Positions 1 through 6,785 are shown, counted from the stretch's first letter. The stretch: DNA of 6,890 nt from SKUL01 sp964487545 (GCA_964487545.1 CAZARI010000073.1:1-6890); one strand, 5' to 3'. The notes: generated by a model not told the origin, from the letters alone. Program-made: numbers and translations.

Positions 1-945
1 TGCGCCGTATTTAGCATAATGTCCAGAGGTTTCATAAAGCGACTTGTGACCAATATGTGGACTGATAACCTGTTCGTAGCCCGCTTTTTTTTGTGCCGCT
101 TTCAGGAAATTTTCGAGACGCTCGCGCAATGCTGCTCCTTTAGGAAGCCAGAGGGGTAGTCCTTGACCAACTTTTTGTGAAAAGGTAAACAACTCAAGCT
201 CCTTTCCGAGTTTTCGGTGATCGCGCTTTTTGGCTTCTTCCAACAAGTGCAGGTAGTCGGTTAGCTCCTGCTGCTTTGGGAAAGTAATGGCATAAATTCG
301 GGTGAGCTGCTTGTTGTTTTCATCGCCACGCCAATAAGCACCAGCAATGTTGAGCAATTTAATGGCTTTGATGTATCCGGTGTGCGGAATGTGCGGGCCG
401 CGACATAAATCGGTGAAATTTCCTTGCGTGTAGAAAGTTATCTCTCCATCGTTCAGGTTTTCAATCAACTCCAATTTATACGGGTCACTTTTTTCACGGT
501 AATAAGCCAGCGCGTCGGCTTTGGAAATTTCCTGCCGGCGATATTCGCTTTTCTGCTTCGCCAGCTCTTTCATTTTGCTTTCGATCTTATCGAAATCCTT
601 TTCAGAAATTGTGTGATCGCCAAAATCAACATCGTAATAAAAGCCGTTTTCGATCGGTGGACCGATGGCGAGCTTCACTCCCGGATATAATGCCTCAATG
701 GCCTCAGCCATCAGGTGGGCCGAAGAGTGCCACATGGTCGATTTACCACCTTCATCTCTCCAGGTAAGGAGCTTTACCGTGCTGTCGGAGGTGATTGGAC
801 GTGTGGCATCCCAAATTTCTCCATTGACCTCAGCGGCCAGAACGTTTCGCGCCAATCCCTCGCTTATACTGTAGGCGACATCCAGCGCTGCTATGCCAGG
901 TTCAAACGCTTTAACGGTTCCATCGGGTAGGGTGATATTGATCAT
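1..945 (-). CDS. thrS: Threonyl-tRNA synthetase, N-terminal half (partial)
   Basis: Cytoplasmic enzyme that charges tRNA-Thr with threonine and edits mischarged Ser-tRNA-Thr. The window holds the first 315 residues, about half of the family's usual 640-650; the frame runs open off the left edge. Visible in order: a TGS domain (about 1-61, opening MINITLPDG), the N2 editing domain (about 62-225), and the start of the class II catalytic core (about 243 onward, with LGKELELF at 247-253 and GLPLWLPKGA at 262-271, ending in motif 1). The editing-site residues are all present: H73 and H77 in HSSAH, and C181 and H185 in FTDLCRGPH, matching H73, H77, C182 and H186 of the E. coli enzyme. Motifs 2 and 3 and the anticodon-binding domain lie outside the window. 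The ATG at 945 gives the normal family N terminus. It lies 94 nt downstream of the permease stop but has its own promoter motif, so it is probably a separate transcription unit. No frameshift is seen. Confidence 0.97.
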   Translation of the reverse strand, partial: MINITLPDGTVKAFEPGIAALDVAYSISEGLARNVLAAEVNGEIWDATRPITSDSTVKLLTWRDEGGKSTMWHSSAHLMAEAIEALYPGVKLAIGPPIENGFYYDVDFGDHTISEKDFDKIESKMKELAKQKSEYRRQEISKADALAYYREKSDPYKLELIENLNDGEITFYTQGNFTDLCRGPHIPHTGYIKAIKLLNIAGAYWRGDENNKQLTRIYAITFPKQQELTDYLHLLEEAKKRDHRKLGKELELFTFSQKVGQGLPLWLPKGAALRERLENFLKAAQKKAGYEQVISPHIGHKSLYETSGHYAKYGA

Positions 946-964
946 GTGGTTCGATTTAATGGTG

Positions 965-972
965 CAAAGGTA
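965..972 (-). promoter_or_regulatory. Bacteroidota-type -7 promoter element of thrS
   Basis: On the minus strand this reads TACCTTTG, a full match to the Bacteroidota -7 consensus TAnnTTTG, with 19 nt between it and the thrS ATG. No TTTG/TTG element is visible at the usual 19-21 bp upstream, so only half of the promoter is supported. The implied 5' leader is very short (roughly 12-15 nt) and contains no Shine-Dalgarno sequence. Confidence 0.6.
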
Positions 973-1039
973 AAAAATGCCCTGCTGAATTGCCGGATTT
1001 CGACCGGAGCGCGCAGATTTAATACCGGCCCGCCAGAGT

Positions 1040-2200
1040 TTAATGAAACTTGCGGTTGGTTTCGAACATTCCTGCTACGTGGTAAAAGGTTAAAATGGCT
1101 ATCAGAATAGCGATTCCCGGAAACACAAAAAGCCACCACAAATCGGGATACGAACGCACTTTTGCCAGCATCGTTCCCCATGACACCATCTCGGCCGGCG
1201 CAATGCCTATAAACGACAAGAATGATTCGGCCATAATAGCACCACCGATTCCAAAGCTCAAGGCTACCAGTGCAGGTTGAAGGGAGTTGGGCAATAAATG
1301 CTGAAAGGTGATGCGCAACGGTGAAAAACCTAAACTTTGAGCAGATTCTGACCACCCACTCCCACGGTTTTTAATCACGGCGCTTCGGGTGAGTCTTGCA
1401 ATGTCGGGCCACATGAGCAATCCGAGGATGACCGTCAAAGAAAAGGCCGTTTGCTCGGGCCACAGTGCGAGCAATGCCAGTAAAGCGAAATATCCCGGAA
1501 TTGCTGTAAAGAAATTAATGACGGCTACAACTATGGAGTCGGGAGAAATGTTAATCCTGAATTTTGGAGCGAACCAAGCGCGCTTTTCTGTTACCCGATG
1601 GATACCATATAATAAAGAACAACAGAAAACGGCAATTACGATGAATCCGATGATGGCCCACGGGGAGGATAATCGAGCTTGCAATACCACTGCGGAATTA
1701 TAAAGAAATATTGTCATCATCATAGCGATCAGGATGGTTAACGGCCGAAGACCTATTCGGTTCTGATGCCAAAAACCGCCGATGGCTCCAAGAATCAATC
1801 CCACTGTCAGTGCTATGGTCATCGCGCCAAAGGCAATGAGCACCGAACTTCGGCAACCGTGAAGCAGGTTGGCCAATACGTCGCGTCCAATTTCATCGGT
1901 TCCGAGCCAGTGGGTACGATACCAGTGATGACCTGTAACTTTGCTGAGTGGAGGATGGGATGCGTGCTCAAGATTGATATCGGTTGGCGCGTAGGGTATT
2001 GGAGGATGTAGTGTGAAATATATGTGGTCCTTTCCGGATGGGTTGCCACCAGCCAGTGGCAGATGTAGGCCTTCCGAAGAAATGATTAAAATTGGTTGGT
2101 TGTTGCTGATTACAGGAGCAAAAAGAGCCAGCATCAGCAGTACAGTTAGAGGCAGCAGCGGTGTAATGTGGCGTTTTGATATGTTCAGCAAGCCCATCAT
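1040..2200 (-). CDS. OppC/DppC-like ABC transporter permease (enlarged)
   Basis: Inner-membrane permease subunit of a peptide/nickel-type ABC importer, expected to pair with the upstream OppB-like protein. The 386 residues contain TM1 (about 13-31), a long periplasmic stretch (33-96), the family signature HWLGTDEIGRDVL (97-109), TM2 (about 118-142), a core helix region from about 222, and the ATPase-contacting EAA loop at about 285-305 (SLGFSPLRITFQHLLPN). Two terminal helices follow (about 308-330 and 352-376). OppC proteins are usually near 300 residues. The excess lies in the first periplasmic loop and in an insert at about 146-220 that holds two extra hydrophobic segments (154-174 and 180-199). 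The ATG at 2200 overlaps the upstream stop as ATGA, suggesting coupled translation; a second ATG at 2197 is an equally possible start. The substrate cannot be told from sequence. No ATPase gene follows; thrS does. Confidence 0.92.
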   Translation of the reverse strand: MMGLLNISKRHITPLLPLTVLLMLALFAPVISNNQPILIISSEGLHLPLAGGNPSGKDHIYFTLHPPIPYAPTDINLEHASHPPLSKVTGHHWYRTHWLGTDEIGRDVLANLLHGCRSSVLIAFGAMTIALTVGLILGAIGGFWHQNRIGLRPLTILIAMMMTIFLYNSAVVLQARLSSPWAIIGFIVIAVFCCSLLYGIHRVTEKRAWFAPKFRINISPDSIVVAVINFFTAIPGYFALLALLALWPEQTAFSLTVILGLLMWPDIARLTRSAVIKNRGSGWSESAQSLGFSPLRITFQHLLPNSLQPALVALSFGIGGAIMAESFLSFIGIAPAEMVSWGTMLAKVRSYPDLWWLFVFPGIAILIAILTFYHVAGMFETNRKFH

Positions 2201-3603
2201 GCAGTGGGACGGTTTTTTAGCCGCGGGTCCAGGTGCTGTTGCAGTACATCGGCCAGAGTGGTCGATAAAATGGCAACGGTTCCGGCGATGAGTAAGATGC
2301 CCATGACGAGCGGATAATCGCGGGTGTGAAAGGCGTTGAAAATGAGTACGCCCATTCCGGGGATTGAAAAAATCAGCTCGATGGCAATGGCACCAGAAAT
2401 TGCCGCAGGTATAATGCTGCCGAGCATACTCACAGCCGGCACAATCGCATTCTTTAATATATGTCGTTGGCTGACGTGACGTTCAGATAGTCCCTTGGCG
2501 CGTGCCGTCGTAATAAAAAGCTGATTTCCGAGTTGGTCAGATTGCTTGTAGGTCTGAATCGTTAAAAACGCAGCGCCACCAATAAACCAACAGGTGACGG
2601 GTAGCGCGAGATGCCAGATGTGAGTCAACAATTGGTCAACTGGACCTGCCCCGGTAGAAATATTGATCATGCTGTAGGCTACCGGAAATAAGTTTAAAAA
2701 GCGGGGATTGCATAAAAAAGTCAACATGAGCGCACCAAGCCAGAAATTGGGCATGGCATATAATCCCAGAATCACACGAATAAATGAGTTTAACAATCGT
2801 TCATTGCGAATCCGGGCCAGCCATAAGCCCAATGGTATGCCGGTAATGTACATAAGGGAAACAGCCACTGCGGCCAGCAAAGCAGTGATTTTTAGCGCAG
2901 GCAAAATCCGTGTTGTCACCGGTTGACCGCCGCGTAGTGAAATACCGAAGTCTCCGCGAATGATGCCGCCGCTTTCGTTGGCACCGAAAAACCACCGGTG
3001 AAATTGGTTATGTGATCCATACCACTGGACGGACGGGAGAAAAGGAAGCAAATTGCTTTGGTGCGCCGTTATGTCGCGGTGAAGTGCTGCTGTTCGAATA
3101 AGCATGGGGGCGATAGAAAAAGATGCGAGCTCCTGAATCAGCCATTTATAGGTACTTTGCTGCTGGGCGATGTCATCTTCGGACAAGACTGAAATTAAGA
3201 TTCGTGCATATTCGGCTTGGTCGTTTTCAAAAAGTGCTTGTGCGGTAGTGGTATGCAACGTATACCAGCTTTCGATTAATCCGGTTTTGCCATAGGCTAT
3301 GCACCATTTTTTAATCAGTTTCCGGTGAGCAGGATGAGGTATTTTATGCAAGGCTTCGGGTACTGTACTGGGCTGAATCGAGAAATAAAAAGGTGGAAGG
3401 TGATAACCCATTCGTTGGCGTAGCGCTTCGTATTGGGCCGAATGGTAGAGACTGACAGCATCGTCGGTTTTCACACCAGATTGCTGTAATCGCGCAAGCA
3501 CCGAATCACCGGGAACAGACTGAAGCAAAACAAAACTGATGGCACAGAGCGCCACCACACCCAGCACGGCGAAAAGTAATTTTCGGATGGTTTTGACCCA
3601 CAT
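2197..3603 (-). CDS. OppB/DppB-like ABC transporter permease with large insert
   Basis: Inner-membrane permease subunit of the same predicted importer, 468 residues from the chosen start. TM1 is at about 9-29, followed by SVPGD (29-33), as in OppB. The canonical core then resumes at RGDFGISLRGGQPV (216-229) with TM helices at about 237-263, 279-297, 326-348, 391-412 and 430-455. The EAA loop for ATPase contact is at about 365-390 (TARAKGLSERHV, then RHILKNAIVP). Classical OppB/DppB proteins have about 300-340 residues. The extra length sits between LRQRMGYHLP (61-70), which looks like the usual end of the first periplasmic helix, and the GDFGIS segment. It is hydrophilic, probably helical and probably periplasmic. 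I chose the ATG at 3603 because it overlaps the upstream stop as TAATG and starts just before TM1. An in-frame ATG at 3639 would add 12 residues inside the preceding gene and is less likely. The 3' end overlaps the next permease by 4 nt. Confidence 0.93.
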   Translation of the reverse strand: MWVKTIRKLLFAVLGVVALCAISFVLLQSVPGDSVLARLQQSGVKTDDAVSLYHSAQYEALRQRMGYHLPPFYFSIQPSTVPEALHKIPHPAHRKLIKKWCIAYGKTGLIESWYTLHTTTAQALFENDQAEYARILISVLSEDDIAQQQSTYKWLIQELASFSIAPMLIRTAALHRDITAHQSNLLPFLPSVQWYGSHNQFHRWFFGANESGGIIRGDFGISLRGGQPVTTRILPALKITALLAAVAVSLMYITGIPLGLWLARIRNERLLNSFIRVILGLYAMPNFWLGALMLTFLCNPRFLNLFPVAYSMINISTGAGPVDQLLTHIWHLALPVTCWFIGGAAFLTIQTYKQSDQLGNQLFITTARAKGLSERHVSQRHILKNAIVPAVSMLGSIIPAAISGAIAIELIFSIPGMGVLIFNAFHTRDYPLVMGILLIAGTVAILSTTLADVLQQHLDPRLKNRPTA

Positions 3604-5339
3604 TACTGATCGGGTTGTAATTGCAGGCTTCCAGCCCAATATCCCGGAAAAAGGGGCGAAGGAATGACTGGTTTAAACTTACGGGAAACAAAATACCGTG
3701 AGTCATTGGTCGAAAGGAAAATACCAGCTACTTCTGAATGAAATAATTGTTGAAGTTCGTGCCAGATTTCTTTTTGGTGAATTTCTGAAACAGTGGCACC
3801 GAGCAAATCCATCAACGAGTCGGCCCGTGCATTGCTGAAGCACCCAAAGTTATAACCGTTTTCGATGGCCCGCGAGTGATAAATCGGAGCAGGATCGGTG
3901 GGAGCAAACTCATCAGTCCAGGTGAAAAAGGCCATCTCAAAATCTTTGCTCATCAGGCTTTGAATAAAAATCAGCCATTCTTCATTGATGAGGTTGATTT
4001 TTACGCCTGCTGGTTTGGCCCATTCCTGAAATAGCAGACCAGCATTGCGGCGACCTTCGTTGCCAGTGTTGAATTTATAGGTGAGCTCCAGATTCCGTTT
4101 TTTGCCATCAATCACCTTGTCCAAAATACCGTCACCGTCGCTATCCCGCCAACCGTCTTCTGCCAATAGTTCAAGAGCCCGTTCCACGTTGTAGTCATAG
4201 GGCTCCAAGTGCAAGTACGCTGATTTAGATGGGTGGAGTGGGCCGGTTATTCTTTTTCCGGTTGATTTTTGAACACTGCTGATGTATTGATCAGCATCGA
4301 AGAGATGGGCCAAGGCCTTGCGGGTTTTGGTGGAGGCGAGCTGTGGCAGGCAGGTATTCAGAATGATTACATTGGTGCTCAGTTCAGGCGCAAGTAGAAG
4401 CTGAAATGAACGGTTAAAGGTTGAGTCTACCTGTAGCGTCATGTAGTCGGCGGAGCGGGATACCGGTCCAGCGTCGAGTTGCCCATTTCTCGCTGCACCC
4501 ATCATTGCTGAAGGTTCGGTCATAATAAAATAGGTGAGTGCAGATGGGTGTTGATCAAAATAAGGATGCGCTGCGCTGAGGTCTTGTGCCCAGAAATCTT
4601 CTTTTCGTTCCAGTTTTAGCCGTTGGTCAACCGTCCATTCGGTTAGTCGGTAGGGACCAGAACCACTGATTCCGTCAGGATCCCTTTGATGATACATGGA
4701 ATTGAAACGCTCAACCCAACTAGCGATGCTATTCAATTGATTACTGTCCAGGTTATTGTTTGTGATGGCTTCAAACGATATTTCACGAATCAAGTCATCG
4801 GGGTCGTAATGATGCGCAGGCAAAATGCCTATTTCTGCTCCGGTAGAATACATCATCCGCATTCCGGGTGCGCATTTAAACGTTACTGTTTTTGGTTGAT
4901 CATTGTCCCAGGTTATGCTGCGAATTCCTGAGAGGTAACTTTTTTTACCTTCATTATTTACCCCCGGCATCACCGCAGCTTTGTAGGTAAAGGCAACATC
5001 GGCCGCGGTTACAGGTGTTCCATCGTCCCAGCTTGCCGCTTGATTGATAGCGTATGTAATGGTGTAAATACTATCGTTTTGCATCCTTATTTCGGGTGCG
5101 TTTTCGGCCAATACAGGAACCCATTCCAGCGTTTGGAAATCGACGTCGAGCAGCTTTTGAAAAATCAAGGCATTGATGGTGAGTGCGTCGATGGTTTTGC
5201 CGCTAACTGGATTCAGCGCATCGGGCTCGCTGGTGATTCCAATTCTGATTTCTCCAGGTGTGGTTTGTTTCTTGGTCGGATTGCATCCGAAAAGCATCAA
5301 TATCAACACAAATGTGCCAGATAGTAGGTGTTGGTTCAT
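3603..5339 (-). CDS. ABC transporter substrate-binding lipoprotein, solute-binding family 5 (peptide/nickel type)
   Basis: Predicted extracytoplasmic binding protein that captures the solute and delivers it to the two permeases encoded immediately downstream. The 578 residues begin with a lipoprotein signal peptide: a hydrophobic stretch at 5-18, then the lipobox LFGC with the modified cysteine at C19. The mature part shows family 5 hallmarks: IRIGITSEPDALNP (31-44), WDDGTPVTAADVAFTYK (104-120), SGSGPYRL near 225-232, and the distal GWRDSDGDGILDK (396-408) that is frequent in these proteins. D399, D401 and D403 form a DxDxDG loop that could bind a metal. C-terminal features such as WTDEFAPTDPAP (474-485) also fit. 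Length is normal for the family. Peptides are the default guess, but family 5 also binds nickel, heme, sugars and other ligands, so the ligand is unassigned. It is the first gene of the operon, and its TAA stop overlaps the next ATG by 1 nt. Confidence 0.94.
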   Translation of the reverse strand: MNQHLLSGTFVLILMLFGCNPTKKQTTPGEIRIGITSEPDALNPVSGKTIDALTINALIFQKLLDVDFQTLEWVPVLAENAPEIRMQNDSIYTITYAINQAASWDDGTPVTAADVAFTYKAAVMPGVNNEGKKSYLSGIRSITWDNDQPKTVTFKCAPGMRMMYSTGAEIGILPAHHYDPDDLIREISFEAITNNNLDSNQLNSIASWVERFNSMYHQRDPDGISGSGPYRLTEWTVDQRLKLERKEDFWAQDLSAAHPYFDQHPSALTYFIMTEPSAMMGAARNGQLDAGPVSRSADYMTLQVDSTFNRSFQLLLAPELSTNVIILNTCLPQLASTKTRKALAHLFDADQYISSVQKSTGKRITGPLHPSKSAYLHLEPYDYNVERALELLAEDGWRDSDGDGILDKVIDGKKRNLELTYKFNTGNEGRRNAGLLFQEWAKPAGVKINLINEEWLIFIQSLMSKDFEMAFFTWTDEFAPTDPAPIYHSRAIENGYNFGCFSNARADSLMDLLGATVSEIHQKEIWHELQQLFHSEVAGIFLSTNDSRYFVSRKFKPVIPSPLFPGYWAGSLQLQPDQ

Positions 5340-5371
5340 GTTAAGTGCGGGGTTGAAAGTATTGGTAACAA

Positions 5372-5379
5372 CAAAAATA
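5372..5379 (-). promoter_or_regulatory. -7 promoter element of the ABC transporter operon
   Basis: Minus-strand TATTTTTG fits the TAnnTTTG consensus and lies 32 nt upstream of the ATG at 5339. No TTTG-like -33 element is seen about 20 bp further upstream, so this is supported by one element only. The sequence before the ATG (CGCACTTAAC) has no Shine-Dalgarno motif. Confidence 0.5.
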
Positions 5380-5427
5380 GAAAATTCTCACAGCCGCTGA
5401 TTTGGGTTATTTGAACCGCTGAAATAG

Positions 5428-5458
5428 TTGTGGAATGTAAATTGAATTTATACATTTG
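5428..5458 (+). promoter_or_regulatory. Two-element Bacteroidota promoter for tRNA-Ser
   Basis: TTG at 5428-5430, a 20-bp spacer, then TACATTTG at 5451-5458. This matches the Bacteroidota -33 and -7 elements (TTTG and TAnnTTTG) with normal spacing, though the first base of the -33 element is G. Transcription would start near 5465 and run into tRNA-Ser about 100 nt later. This is one of the two best promoters in the window, as expected for a stable RNA gene. Confidence 0.7.
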
Positions 5459-5564
5459 CGCGCAGGTTTTAGACGGGGAAAATAAGTTGTAATTTCTGCC
5501 CAAAAGATAGCAGACTTTTGTTCTGACGATCAAGTTTAAACCTCAAATATTCAGCTAATAATCC

Positions 5565-5653
5565 GGAGAGGTGGGTGAGTGGCTGAAACCACATGTTTGC
5601 TAAACATGCGTACTTGGAAACAGGTATCGGGGGTTCGAATCCCCCTCTCTCCG
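5565..5653 (+). tRNA. tRNA-Ser (anticodon GCT)
   Basis: An 89-nt class II tRNA. Acceptor stem GGAGAGG (5565-5571) pairs with TCTCTCC (5646-5652), with one G-T wobble at the inner pair; the discriminator is G5653, usual for tRNA-Ser. The anticodon stem is CATGT (5592-5596) with ACATG (5604-5608) around the loop TTGCTAA; the anticodon GCT at 5599-5601 reads AGC and AGU codons. A long variable arm, TACTTG-GAAA-CAGGTA, is diagnostic for serine tRNAs. The T arm is GGGGG-TTCGAAT-CCCCC (5629-5645). The 3' CCA is not encoded (CAA follows the discriminator) and must be added after transcription. Confidence 0.98.
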
Positions 5654-5660
5654 CAAATCA

Positions 5661-5690
5661 AACCCTGCCACAAAGTTGGCGGGGTTTTTT
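5661..5690 (+). terminator. Intrinsic terminator after tRNA-Ser
   Basis: The stem CCCTGCCA (5663-5670) pairs with TGGCGGGG (5677-5684) over 8 bp, including one T-G wobble, around the 6-nt loop CAAAGT. It is followed by six T residues (5685-5690). The two A residues before the stem can pair with the first Ts. It lies 7 nt after the tRNA and should end its transcript. Confidence 0.9.
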
Positions 5691-5867
5691 CATACCTACA
5701 ACGCCGAATCCAAATTGATCGTTGCGGGCATTAAAAAAAACCATGTCGTATTCAGCGGCGGTTTAATTCAACTTCCCTTGGTGTGTCACCCAAAACAAAC
5801 GAAAACCATGGACTCCGTGTGGCGGGTATTTTCCGCGGATCTTCTCGCTGTAATTCAGCATGTTTTC
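5691..5867. other. Intergenic stretch with no supported gene
   Basis: This lies between the tRNA-Ser terminator and the lipoprotein promoter. A 64-codon plus-strand frame (5676-5870) and a short minus-strand frame cross it, but neither has a start context or a recognisable protein signature. The plus frame begins inside the terminator stem and its stop codon falls inside the -7 box of the next gene, so it is unlikely to be a real gene. A faint resemblance at its start to a GIY-YIG nuclease N terminus is discussed in the findings. Confidence 0.5.
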
Positions 5868-5875
5868 TAAATTTG
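5868..5875 (+). promoter_or_regulatory. -7 promoter element of the lipoprotein gene
   Basis: TAAATTTG matches the TAnnTTTG consensus and ends 21 nt before the ATG at 5897. A TTTG-like -33 element is not seen at the expected distance. The implied leader is short and rich in A and C, with no Shine-Dalgarno sequence. Confidence 0.55.
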
Positions 5876-5896
5876 TAAAACACCAATCCACAATTC

Positions 5897-6718
5897 ATGA
5901 AACCAATATTATACGCTTTTCTGGCAAGTGCCATGGTTTTGACCTCCTGTTCGGGCGAGTCGGAAACCACAACTTATGGTGTGGAATCTGAAGATGCCGG
6001 CCAGCCGGATTATGAATCTGAGTTGCGCAGTGTGCGAAGTGATATTCAGGACGCCAGTAATCTGTATTTGGTGATGCGCGAAATAGGTGTGCCGTTTAAT
6101 GAAAACCTGATGCAGCCAGCCTCGCAATATGTAAATGCTTCCAGTCGCAGGCAGCAAGCGCTTTCATTGGGAGCAGCCGGAGCCGATCTCAATTATATTT
6201 TGATGTTTGAGCAGCACCATCGGATGGATGAGTATGTAAAGACTGTTGTGGAACTCACCTCCAGGCTCGATATTCAGAATGTATTTGATGAGCAATTTAT
6301 GCAGGATCTGGTCAATATTTCAGAAACTTCGCATCGCTTTCAGGAAAGAAGTGATAGACTGACTTCGGCGCTTGATGATGCAGAAACCTACTTATTTGCT
6401 GAAGAGCAATTGCCACTAGCGGTATTGATGGTTGCAGGAGGTTGGATAGAGAATATGTATTTGACTGCAACGATTGGCGCTTCCATTGAACCACAACTGC
6501 TCGTAGATCAAGAAATTGCAGCAATGATTTCCGGAGGTGAGAAAGTGGTTAGGATGCTCGAACTGCTTAAAGATGAAGATAGTAATGCTGTAATTCGCGA
6601 TTTCAGATCAGTTCTTCCTTTGTTAAGGGACCTTGAAAATCGACCGCCAGAAGAAGTTCATCAGCGATTAGGAAAACTTTCTGAAGTGCTGGGAGTATTG
6701 CGAAACAAGCTATTCTAG
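5897..6718 (+). CDS. Uncharacterised Bacteroidota-type lipoprotein
   Basis: A 273-residue predicted lipoprotein of unknown function. The signal peptide has a hydrophobic core at 4-15 and the lipobox LTSC with the acylated cysteine at C18. An acidic, Ser/Thr-rich linker follows (about 19-42, beginning SGESETTTYG). The rest, about 43-273, looks almost wholly alpha-helical, with regular heptad-like hydrophobic spacing and no visible catalytic motif, membrane span or metal site. Distinct blocks are LSLGAAGADLNYILMFEQ (89-106), FDEQFMQDLVN (130-140) and LMVAGGWIENMYLTA (177-191). I associate the pattern G-A-D-L-x-Y, then A-G-G-W-I-E-x-x-Y-L, with conserved hypothetical proteins of Bacteroidota, from memory only. 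The ATG at 5897 fits because the signal peptide starts there and a promoter motif lies just upstream. It is flanked by tRNA genes and has no operon partner in the window. No terminator is evident after the stop. Confidence 0.88.
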   Translation: MKPILYAFLASAMVLTSCSGESETTTYGVESEDAGQPDYESELRSVRSDIQDASNLYLVMREIGVPFNENLMQPASQYVNASSRRQQALSLGAAGADLNYILMFEQHHRMDEYVKTVVELTSRLDIQNVFDEQFMQDLVNISETSHRFQERSDRLTSALDDAETYLFAEEQLPLAVLMVAGGWIENMYLTATIGASIEPQLLVDQEIAAMISGGEKVVRMLELLKDEDSNAVIRDFRSVLPLLRDLENRPPEEVHQRLGKLSEVLGVLRNKLF

Positions 6719-6750
6719 CTGGATGTGATTTTTCCCGTCATTTTCATTCG

Positions 6751-6778
6751 TTGGATTCATTTAAAAAAATTACATTTG
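6751..6778 (+). promoter_or_regulatory. Promoter upstream of tRNA-Pro
   Basis: TTG at 6751-6753 and TACATTTG at 6771-6778 resemble the Bacteroidota -33 and -7 elements. The -7 box is a full match to TAnnTTTG and identical to that of tRNA-Ser. The 17-bp spacer is slightly shorter than usual. Transcription would begin near 6784, giving a leader of about 54 nt before tRNA-Pro. Confidence 0.65.
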
Positions 6779-6785
6779 CACTCCC

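Larger units (their letters stand above)
5340..5564. other. Divergent intergenic region between the ABC operon and tRNA-Ser
   Basis: About 225 nt with no convincing gene. It holds the minus-strand promoter of the transporter operon and the plus-strand promoter of tRNA-Ser. Between the two lie two direct copies of CCGCTGA (5394-5400 and 5416-5422), repeating every 22 bp. From about 5465 to 5564 the sequence would be a roughly 100-nt leader of the tRNA-Ser precursor; I see no strong hairpin or start codon in it. Confidence 0.6.

Noticed and set aside
424..930. Plus-strand open frames opposite thrS (88, 69 and 71 codons)
   Set aside because: The minus strand here encodes an unambiguous, fully conserved threonyl-tRNA synthetase; these frames are antisense shadows.
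973..1039. Possible terminator between the OppC-like gene and thrS
   Set aside because: The GCCGG/CCGGC pairing on the minus strand has only 5 bp with a long loop, and the T run lies about 11 nt past the stem, so it does not form a proper intrinsic terminator.
1095..2291. Plus-strand frames opposite the OppC-like permease
   Set aside because: They are antisense to a gene with clear family motifs, and their residue content matches no protein family.
3604..3639. Alternative upstream ATG for the OppB-like permease at 3639
   Set aside because: It would put 12 extra polar residues before TM1 and overlap the preceding gene by 37 nt; the ATG at 3603 forms a TAATG coupling junction and gives a normal N terminus.
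4117..4155. DxDxDG loop in the binding protein as a novel calcium site
   Set aside because: The GW-(K/R)-D-x-D-G-D-G-I pattern is frequent in solute-binding family 5 proteins, so it is normal for the family.
5336..5533. Minus-strand 65-codon frame in the divergent intergenic region
   Set aside because: It covers both promoters, resembles no known protein, and its hydrophobic tail is explained by the A/T-rich promoter DNA.
5752..5970. Minus-strand 72-codon frame overlapping the lipoprotein start
   Set aside because: It runs antisense through the signal peptide and promoter of a well-supported gene and has no recognisable protein features.
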